A stretch of DNA of 64,000 nt. It comes from Monoplex corrugatus. Lineage: Eukaryota > Mollusca > Gastropoda > Littorinimorpha > Ranellidae. A program made the translations under genes and the position numbers. The DNA lies in contig JAPXFY010000013.1 in NCBI GenBank assembly GCA_030674185.1, forward strand, positions 50,719,067 to 50,783,066. The letters are read 5' to 3'. This document shows positions 54,301-64,000 of the stretch, piece by piece (position 1 is the stretch's first letter; each line of letters starts with the position of its first letter). Below the pieces are notes generated by a model. That model was not told where the DNA came from and ran no database searches. It was given only the letters and a program-made list of their open reading frames with translations.

Positions 54301-57300
54301 ATGGGCAGTTAGCTCTGTACAGACATACATATAGGGGGATGGGCAGTTGACTGTGTACAGACATACATATAGGGGATGGGCAGTTGACTGTGTACAGACA
54401 TACATATAGGGGATGGGCAGTTAGCTCTGTACAGACATACATATAGGGGGATGGGCAGTTAGCTCTGTACAGACATGTATACATATAGGGGGATGGACAG
54501 TTAGCTCTGTAGAGACATGTATACATATAGGGGGATGGGCAGTTAGCTCTGTAGAGACATGCATATAGGGGGATGGGCAGTTATCTCTGTAGAGACATAC
54601 ATATAGGGGGATGGGCAGTTAGCTCTGTAGAGACATATACAGGGAGACCAGCAGTTAGCTCTGTAGAGACATATACAGGGAGACCGGCAGTTAGCTCTGT
54701 AGAGACATACATATAGGGGGATGGGCAGTTAGCTCTGTAGAGACATACAGGGAGACCAGCAGTTAGCTCTGTAGAGACATATACAGGGAGACCAGCAGTT
54801 AGCTCTGTAGAGACATGTAGGGAGACCAGCAGTTAGCTCTATAGAGACATATACAGAGAGACCAGCAGTTAGCTCTGTAGAGACAATATATATAGGGGGA
54901 TGGGCAGTTAGCTCTGTAGAGACATACATATAGGGGATGGGCAGTTAGCTCTGTAGAGACATATACAGGGAGACGGACAGTTAGCTCTGTAAAGAGACAT
55001 GTACAGGGAGACCGGCAGTTAGCTCTGTAGAGACATACATATAGGGGATGGGCAGTTAGCTCTGTAGAGACATACATATATAAGGGGATGGGCAGTTAGC
55101 TCTATAGAGACATATACAGGGAGACCAGCAGTTAGCTCTGTAGAGACATACATATAGGGGATGGGCAGTTAGCTCTGTAGAGACATACAGGGAGACCAGC
55201 AGTTAGCTCTGTAGAGAGACATGTACAGGGAGACTGGCTGTTAGCTCTGTAGAACATACATATAGGGGGATGGGCAGTTAGCTCTGTAGAACATACATAT
55301 AGGGGGATGGACAGTTAGCTCTGTAGAGACATATACAGGGAGACGGGCAGTTAGCTCTGTAGAGACATATACAGGGAGACGGGCAGTTAGCTCTGTAGAG
55401 ACATACATATAGGGAAGACCAGCAGTTAGCTCTGTAGAGACAAATACAGGGAGACCAGCAGTTAGCTCTGTAGAGACATACATATAGGGGGATGGGCAGT
55501 TAGCTCTGTAGAGACATATACAGGGAGACCGGCAGTTAGCTCTGTAGAGACATATACAGGGAGACCAGCAGTTAGCTCTGTAGAGACATACATATAGGGG
55601 GATGGGCAGTTAGCTCTGTAGAGACATACATATAGAGTGATGGGCAGTTAGCTCTGTAGAGACATATACAGGGAGACGGGCAGTTAGCTCTGTAGAGACA
55701 TATACAGGGAGACCGGCAGTTAGCTCTGTAGAGACATATACAGGGAGACCGGCAGTTAGCTCTGTAGAGACATATACAGGGAGAAGGGCAGTTAGCTCTG
55801 TAGAGACATACATATAGGGGATGGGCAGTTAGCTCTGTAGAGACATATACAGGGAGACGGGCAGTTAGCTCTGTAGAGACATACATATAGGGAGACCGGC
55901 AGTTAGCTCTGTAGAGACATACATATAGGGAGACCGGCAGTTAGCTCTGTAGAGACATATACAGGGAGACCAGCAGTTAGCTCTGTAGAGACATATGCAG
56001 GGAGACGGGCAGTTAGCTCTGTAGAGACATATACAGGGAGATGGGCAGTTAGCTCTGTAGAGACATATACAGGGAGACGGGCAGTTAGCTCTGTAGAGAC
56101 ATATACAGCGAGACCAGCAGTTAGCTCTGTAGAGACATACATACAGGGAGACCAGCAGTTAGTTCTGTAGAGACATACATACAGGGAGACGGGCAGTTAG
56201 CTCTGTAGAGACATACATACAGGGGGGTGGGCAATTAGCTCTGTAGAGACATATACAGGAGACCGGCAGTAAGCTCTGTAGAGACATACATACAGGGAGA
56301 AGGGCAGTTAGCTCTGTAGAGACATACATACAGGGAGCCAGCAGTTTGCTCTGTAGAGACATACATACAGGGGGGGTGGGCAGTTAGCTCTGTAGAGACA
56401 TATACAGGGAGACCAGCAGTTAGCTCTGTAGAGACATATACTGGGAGACCAGCAGTTAACTCTGTAGAGACATACATACAGGGAGACCAGCAGTTAACTC
56501 TGTAGAGACATACATACAGTGAGACCAGCAGTTAACTCTGTAGAGACATACATACAGGGAGACGGGCAGTTAGCTCTGTAGAGACATACATACAGGGAGA
56601 CCAGCAGTTAACTCTGTAGAGACATACATACAGGGAGACCAGCAGTTAACTCTGTAGAGACATACATACAGGGAGACCAGCAGTTAACTCTGTAGAGACA
56701 TACATACAGGGAGACCAGCAGTTAACTCTGTAGAGACATACATACAGGGAGACCAGCAGTTAACTCTGTAGAGACATACATACAGGGAGACCAGCAGTTA
56801 ACTCTGTAGAGACATACATACAGGGAGACGGGCAGTTAGCTCTGTAGAGACATACATACAGGGAGATGGGCAGTTAGCTCTGTAGAGACATACATACAGG
56901 GGGATGGGCAGTTAGCTCTGTAGAGACATACATAAAGAGGGATGGGCAGTTAGCTCTATAGAGACATACATATAGGGAGACGGGCAGTTAGCTCTGTAGA
57001 GACATACATACATGGAGACCGGCAGTTAGTTCTGTAGAGACATATACAGGGAGACCGGCAGTTAGCTCTGTAGAGACCTATACAGGGAGACCGGCAGTTA
57101 GCTCTGTAGAGACATATACAGGGAGACGGGCAGTTAGCTCTGTAGAGACATATACAGGGAGACGGGCAGTTAGCTCTGTAGAGACATATACAGGGAGACG
57201 GGCAATTAGCTCTGTAGAGACATATACAGGGAGACGGGCAGTTACTTCTGTAGAGACCTGTACAGGGAGACCTGCAGTTAGCTCTGTAGAGACATATACA

Positions 57301-57640
57301 GGAGACGGGCAGTTAGCTCTGTAGAGACATATACAGGAGACGGGCAGTTAGCTCTGTAGAGACATATACAGGAGACGGGCAGTTAGCTCTGTAGAGACAT
57401 ATACAGGGAGACCAGTAGTTAGCTCTGTAGAGACCTATACAGGGGGACCGGCAGTTAGCTCTGTAGAGACATATACTGGAGACCGGCAGTTAGCTCTGTA
57501 GAGACATATACAGGAGACCGGCAGTTAGCTCTGTAGAGACATATACAGGAGACCGGCAGTTAGCTCTGTAGAGACATATACAGGGAGACCAGTAGTTAGC
57601 TCTGTAGAGACATATACAGGGGGACCGGCAGTTAGCTCTG
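51340..57640. repeat. ~36-38-bp satellite array, about 6.3 kb
   Basis: Units contain CAGTTAGCTCTGTAGAGACA followed by one of two endings, TACATATAGGGGGATGGG (about 38 bp) or TATACAGGGAGACC(A/G)G (36 bp); the leftmost units are about 43 bp with TTATTAAAACGGGAGG. Roughly 170 units by length. A larger duplication of about 1.97-2.0 kb is visible. Minus-strand frames (YVSTELTA..) are by-products of the repeat. Confidence 0.95.
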
Positions 57641-57917
57641 CCACATTGTGTGATTGATAACTTCTCTACACTATGGGACTCACAAGCGCACAGTTATATA
57701 TAACGTAGCTGTGTCATTCAGCTTGCCTCAGTTCAGAATTGTGACAAATGTCTGTTACTTCAACAACAGAAAATGATAAACGGTCAACTTACAGGTTTTT
57801 TTCTGGAGGAGGTTACAGATTTTTTTTTTTTTTAAAATGGTCAAGAATGAAACAGGAAAGAAAGAGTCTCGAGGAAAAGCTGTCTTCTTGGTCGGATCTA
57901 TAGGAGCAGGCTACCGC
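57641..57917. other. Spacer between two satellites
   Basis: 277 bp of non-repetitive AT-rich sequence with a T homopolymer near 57820-57833. No gene seen. Confidence 0.6.
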
Positions 57918-60900
57918 AACATAGTATTTATCAGCGCCACATATAGTATTTATCAATGCCACATGTAGTATTTATCAACGCCACATATAGTATTTATCAG
58001 CGCCACATATAGTATTTATCATCGCTACATGTATTTATCAGCGCTACATATAGTATTTATCACCGCCACATATAGTATTTATCAATGCCACATGTAGTAT
58101 TTATCAACGCCACATATAGTATTTATCAGCGCTACATATAGTATTTTTATCAGCCTACATGTAGTATTTATCAGCACTACTTATAGTATTTATCAGCACC
58201 ACATATAGTATTTATCAGCGCTACATGTAGTATTTATCAGCGCTACATATAGTATTTATCAGCGCACATATAGTATTTATCAGCGCTACATGTAGTATTT
58301 ATCACGCCACATATAGTATTATCAGCACCACATGTAGTATTTATCAGCGCTACATGTAGTATTTATCACCGCCACATATAGTATTTATCAGCGCTACATG
58401 TAGTATTTATCACCGCCACATATAGTATTTATCAGCGCTACATGTAGTATTTATCACCGCCACATATAGTATTTATCAGCGCACATGTAGTATTTATCAG
58501 CGCCACATATAGTATTTATCACCGCCACATATAGTATTTATCAGCACCACATTAGTATTTATCAGCACCACATATAGTATTTATCACGCACTATTAGTAT
58601 TTATCAGCCACATATAGTATTTATCAGCGCCACATATAGTATTTATCACCGCCACATATAGTATTTATCAGCGCTACATGTAGTATTTATCAGCGCTACA
58701 TGTAGTATTTATCAGCGCTACATGTAGTATTTATCAGCGCTACATATAGTATTTATCAGCACACATGTAGTATTTATCACGCCACATATAGTATTTATCA
58801 GCGCTACATATAGTATTTATCAGCGCTACTGTAGTATTTATCAGCGCTACTATTATAAGTAAATTTATATCAGCACCACATGTAGTATTTATCAACGCCA
58901 CATTAGTATTAGTATATTAGTATTTATCAGCGCTACATATAGTATTTATCAGCGCTACATTAGTATTTATCAGCGCTACATATAGTATTTATCAGCGCTA
59001 CATGTAGTATTTATCAGCCTACATATAGTATTTATCAGCGCTACATTAGTATTTATCAGCGCTACATATAGTATTTATCAGCGCTACATTATAGTATTTT
59101 ATCAGCGCTACATATAGTATTTATCAGCGCTACAGTAGTATTTATCAGCGCTACATGTAGTATTATCAGCCATATATTTATCAGCGCTACATGTAGTATT
59201 TATCAGGCATTACATATAGTATTTATCAGCGCTACATGTATGTATTTATCAGCGCTACATATAGTATTTATCAGCGCTACATTAGTATTTATCACGCTAC
59301 ATGTAGTATTTATCAGTCGCTACATATAGTATTTATCAGCGCTACATGAGTATTTATCAGCTGTACATATAGTATTATCAGCGCTACATATAGTATTTAT
59401 CAGCGCTACATATAGTATTTATCAGCGCTACATAGTAGTATTTATCAGCGCTACATAAGTAGTTTATCAGCGCCACATGTAGTATTTATCAGCGCTACAT
59501 ATAGTATTTATCAGCGCTACATAGTTTATCGTAATTTTTATCAGCGCTACATTAGTATTTATCAGCGCTACATATAGTATTTATCAGCGCTACATATAGT
59601 ATTTATCAGCGCTACATATAGTATTTATCAGCGCTACATTAGTATTTATCAGTCGCTACATGTAGTATTTATCAGCGCTACATATAGTATTTATCAGCGC
59701 TACATTAGTATTTATCAGCGCTACATGTAGTATTTATCAGCGCTACATGTAGTATTTATCAGCGCTACATATAGTATTATCAGCGCTACATATAGTATTT
59801 ATCAGCGCTACATATAGTATTTATCAGCGCTACATGTAGTATTTATCAGCGCTACATATAGTATTTATCAGCGCTACATATAGTATTTATCAGCGCTACA
59901 TGTAGTATTTATCAGCGCTACATTAGTATTTATCAGCGCTACATATAGTATTTATCAGCGCTACATGTAGTATTTATCAGCGCTACATATAGTATTTATC
60001 AGCGCTACATATAGTATTTATCATCGCTACATGTAGTATTTATCAGCGCTACATGTAGTATTTATCAGCGCTACATATAGTATTTATCAGCGCTACATGT
60101 AGTATTTATCAGCGCTACATGTAGTATTTATCAGCGCTACATGTAGTATTTATCAGCGCTACATGTAGTATTTATCAGCGCTACATATAGTATTTATCAG
60201 CGCTACATATAGTATTTATCAGCGCTACATGTAGTATTTATCAGCGCTACATGTAGTATTTATCAGCGCTACATATAGTATTTATCAGCGCTACATATAG
60301 TATTTATCAGCGCTACATATTTAGGTATTTTATCAGCGCTACATGTAGTATTTATCAGCGCTACATGTAGTATTTATCAGCGCTACATGTAGTATTTATC
60401 AGCGCTACATATAGTATTTATCAGCGCTACATATAGTATTTATCAGCGCTACATATAGTATTTATCAGCGCTACATGTAGTATTTATCAGCGCTACATGT
60501 AGTATTTATCAGCGCTACATGTAGTATTTATCAGCGCTACATGTAGTATTTATCAGCGCTACATATAGTATTTATCAGCACGCTACATATAGTATTTATC
60601 AGCGCTACATGTAGTATTTATCAGCGCTACATATAGTATTTATCAGCGCTACATATAGTATTTATCAGCGCTACATGTAGTATTTATCACGCCACATATA
60701 GTATTTATCAGCGCTACATATAGTATTTATCAGCGCTACATGTAGTATTTATCAGCGCTACATATAGTATTTATCAGCGCACATTAGTATTTATCACGCC
60801 ACATATAGTATTTATCAGCGCTACATATAGTATTTATCACGCTACATATAGTATTTATCAGCGCTACATTAGTATTTATCAGCGCTACATATAGTATTTA

Positions 60901-62984
60901 TCACGCTACATATAGTATTTATCAGCGCACATTAGTATTTATCAGCGCTACATATAGTATTTATCACGCTACATATAGTATTTATCAGCGCTACATTAGT
61001 ATTTATCAGCGCACATTAGTATTTATCAGCGCTACATGTAGTATTTATCAGCGCTACATGTAGTATTTATCAGCGCTACATTATAGTATTTATCAGCGCT
61101 AACATTAGTATTTATCAGCGCACATGTAGTATTTATCAGCGCTACATATAGTATTTATCAGCGCTACATATAGTATTTATCAGCGCTACATATAGTATTT
61201 ATCACGCTACATTAGTATTTATCAGCGCTACATGTAGTATTTATCAGCGCTACATATAGTATTTATCGCTACATGTAGTATTTATCAGCGCTAATTAGTA
61301 TTTATCAGCGCTACATATAGTATTTATCACGCCATGTAGTATTTATCAGCGCTACATATAGTATTTATCAGCGCTACATATAGTATTTATCACGCTACAT
61401 TAGTATTTATCAGCGCTACATATAGTATTTATCAGCGCACATATAGTATTTATCAGCTACATGTAGTATTTATCAGCGCTACATTAGTATTTATCAGCGC
61501 TACATGTAGTATTTATCACGCTACATATTATCAGTATTTATCAGCGCTACATGTAGTATTTATCAGCGCTACATAGTTATAGTATTTATTTATCAGCGCT
61601 ACATTAGTATTTATCAGCGCTACATATGTATTTATCAGCGCTACAATTATAGTATTTATCAGCGCTACTATTATAGATTAGTATTTATCAGCGCTACATA
61701 TAGTATTTATCAGCGCATTATATTACAGTATTTTTACTCAAGATACGCATATTGTATTTATCAGCGCTAATTAGTATTTATCAGCCACATGTAGTATTTA
61801 TCAGCCACATGTAGTATTTATCAGCGCTACTATAGTATTTATCAGCGCACATGTATTTATCAGCGCTACATATAGTATTTATCAGCCTACATATAGTATT
61901 TATCAGCGCACATGTAGTATTTATCAGCGCACATTAAGTATTTATCAGCGCCAATTAGTATTTATCAGCGTACATGTATTTTATCAGCGCTACATATAGT
62001 ATTTATCACGCTACATTAGTATTTATCAGCGCAATGTAGTATTTATCACGCACATTAGTATTTATCAGCGCTACATGTATTTATCAGCGCTACATTAGTA
62101 TTTATCAGCGCTACTTATGTATTTATCAGCGCACACAATGTAGTATTTATCAGCGCACATATAGTATTTATCAGCCACATATAGTATTTATCAGCGCTAC
62201 ATATAGTATTTATCAGCCTACATTAGTATTTATCAGCGCTACATTAGTATTTATCAGCGCTACATATAGTATTTATCAACGCACACTTAGTATTTATCAG
62301 CGATCAGCTAATATAGTATTTATCAGCGCTACATTAGTATTTATCAGCGCTACATATAGTATTTATCAGCGCTACATATAGTATTTATCAGCGCTACATG
62401 TAGTATTTATCAGCGCTACATATAGTATTTATCAGCGCTACATGTAGTATTTATCAGCACTACATATAGTATTTATCAGCGCTACATATAGTATTTATCA
62501 ACGCCACATGTAGTATTTATCAACGCCACATGTAGTATTTATCAGCGCTACATATAGTATTTATCAGCGCTACATGTAGTATTTAACAGCGCTACATATA
62601 GTATTTATCAACGCTACATATAGTACTTATCAGCGCTACATGTAGTATTTATCAGCGCTACATATAGTATTTATCAGCGCTACATGTAGTATTTATCAGC
62701 ACTACATATAGTATTTATCAGCGCTACATATAGTATTTATCAACGCCACATGTAGTATTTATCAACGCCACATGTAGTATTTATCAGCGCTACATATAGT
62801 ATTTATCAACGCCACGTATAATATTTATCAGCGCCACATATAGTATTTATCAGCGTCACATGTAGTATTTATCAACGCCACATGTAGTATTTATCAACGC
62901 TACATATAGTATTTATCAGCGCCACATATAATATTTATCAGCGTCACATGTAGTATTTATCAGTGCCACGTATAGTATTTATCA
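57918..62984. repeat. 22-bp satellite array, about 5.1 kb
   Basis: Unit AGCGCTACATATAGTATTTATC (the first 20 bases are the core), with TACATGTAG, CCACATATAG and AACGCC variants; about 230 units by length. The unit carries AGCGCT and TACATGTA or TATA palindromes. The middle (59.8-60.7 kb) is very regular, while 58.8-59.6 and 60.8-62.3 kb contain many one- to three-base losses and insertions. Edge units are the most diverged. Confidence 0.97.
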
Positions 62985-64000
62985 GGCAAAAATCTGTAAC
63001 GTACCTCAACATATTGTGGGTTACCTCAACATTGTTTTCGGGACGTAAAGGCGTTAAACCGACTAAACAAAGTGGGAAATGATGCTGCTGCTGTAGGTCA
63101 AAAGTTTGCCGGGTTGCCAGTCTATCTGTATAACACTAAACTACTAACAGATGGTGTTTGGCGTATACATGTTTTTTGGTTTTGGTTTTGGTTTTGGTTT
63201 TTTGGGTTTTTTTTTTAGGACTGTCTGTGCGTTATTGAACGGTCTTCGTGTTGAATTACTTATTAACATACTTTCTGATTCATTTCGAGCAAATACTGTA
63301 TATGATGGCTCTCAAAATAACTGATATATTTCCCTTAAGTAATTCGTGACGGGTCATAAACTACGACAAAACGCATCTGTGAAAACGTGCACATAAGCTG
63401 AACAGCAGCTGTGAGCATTGTGGCTGGGCAAATAAACTCCAGCAAGATAAAGGTAATGTTTGTTCTCCAAGATCAACATGTGTGTACACCGCTTGGTGTC
63501 TAAATCCCTTTCCTGCTGATCATTTCAGTGCATGCAACGGAAATTTTAAAAGTGAAACAAACCATTTTACTTAGGGACAGTTCGCCTACAGTTAGGTGCT
63601 TCCTTTTCTGTGCATATGTAGCTCCTTAAACTCACGGACATAAAGAAGATGGTCTGAAGATTTTAACAGTGTCCTTTTTTTTTTCACCACTGAAGTTTTT
63701 CCAAAGAATGGAATTCGTTCGTTTAAAAAGAAATCGAGAACACAGTTTTTGTTTTGTTTTGTTTTTGTTTGTGTGGTTTTGTTTGCTTTGTGTTTTTCAT
63801 GTTTTAGTTGTTTTGTGATGTTTATAAGATATTGTAAATGAATATATACTCATGATATATGTAGGCCTACTTGTATATGTATACTGTAAATAATGAATAT
63901 ATAGATAGATATAGCTATATACATGAGAACATAGGTTGATGGGGACATCATTACAGCATTGTCTATCTTTCCCCGTCATTGTATATCTGCATGTATGTAT
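62985..64000. other. No gene seen; T/G-rich low complexity
   Basis: Immediately after the array, GGGACGTAAAGGCGTTAAAC resembles a SINE 3' end. A (GGTTTT)n-like patch lies at about 63176-63205 and a TTTTGTTTTG patch at 63748-63770. No credible coding frame. Confidence 0.5.

Noticed and set aside
63176..63205. Telomere-like GGTTTT repeats
   Set aside because: Only a few irregular units within a T-rich patch; no TTAGGG-type array and not at a sequence end.

Overview
This is a gene-poor, repeat-dominated stretch of an animal nuclear genome. The SINEs with tRNA-like heads, the abundant (CA)n/(CT)n microsatellites, the APE-type LINEs with triplet tails and the long satellites suggest a marine mollusc, most likely a gastropod. 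That placement is an inference from the repeat style, since no host gene is available to confirm it. I find no convincing host protein-coding gene, rRNA or functional tRNA gene. Every recognisable coding sequence belongs to a mobile element, and nearly all are broken.

Layout. 0-14 kb: microsatellites, a palindromic TTAA-ended MITE, SINE fragments, a decayed Tc1-like transposase (7.6-8.7 kb), a 56-bp satellite that grew out of a SINE (11.1-12.8 kb) and a 24/57-bp tandem array (13.1-14.1 kb). 14-24.5 kb: an old RTE-type LINE copy, tRNA-derived SINEs, (TATAG)n blocks, and tandem arrays of 30, 44 and 41 bp. 24.6-27.7 kb: a younger RTE copy sits inside a dispersed repeat with a readable 6-bp target-site duplication.

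29-50 kb is the most informative part: one old RTE copy has been opened by two independent insertions, each carrying further insertions. Left nest: RTE copy A > RNase H-bearing I-type LINE (TSD CCTAGAAA) > RTE copy B (TSD ACTTTGACAT) > a TG...CA-ended, LTR-like insertion (TSD TATA) > a complete 4.28-kb P-type DNA transposon (TSD CTGTCCCC, 32-bp inverted ends starting CA). The P element encodes a spliced THAP-domain transposase. Right nest: RTE copy A > a non-autonomous DNA transposon with 26-bp inverted ends (TSD ATAT) > a near full-length second LINE, plus a remnant of an L1/Tx1-like LINE. The borders are readable because each interrupted copy resumes exactly where it stopped.

50.3-51.3 kb holds two more TTAA MITEs. 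51.3-57.6 kb is a ~36-38-bp satellite with a ~2-kb higher-order duplication, and 57.9-63.0 kb is a 22-bp satellite of about 230 units. Both arrays contain blocks rich in single-base indels that could be assembly error. The final 1 kb is AT-rich with nothing recognisable.

The genes here do not form a pathway; the window records successive waves of transposition and tandem amplification. The P element is the only element whose coding region looks nearly intact.
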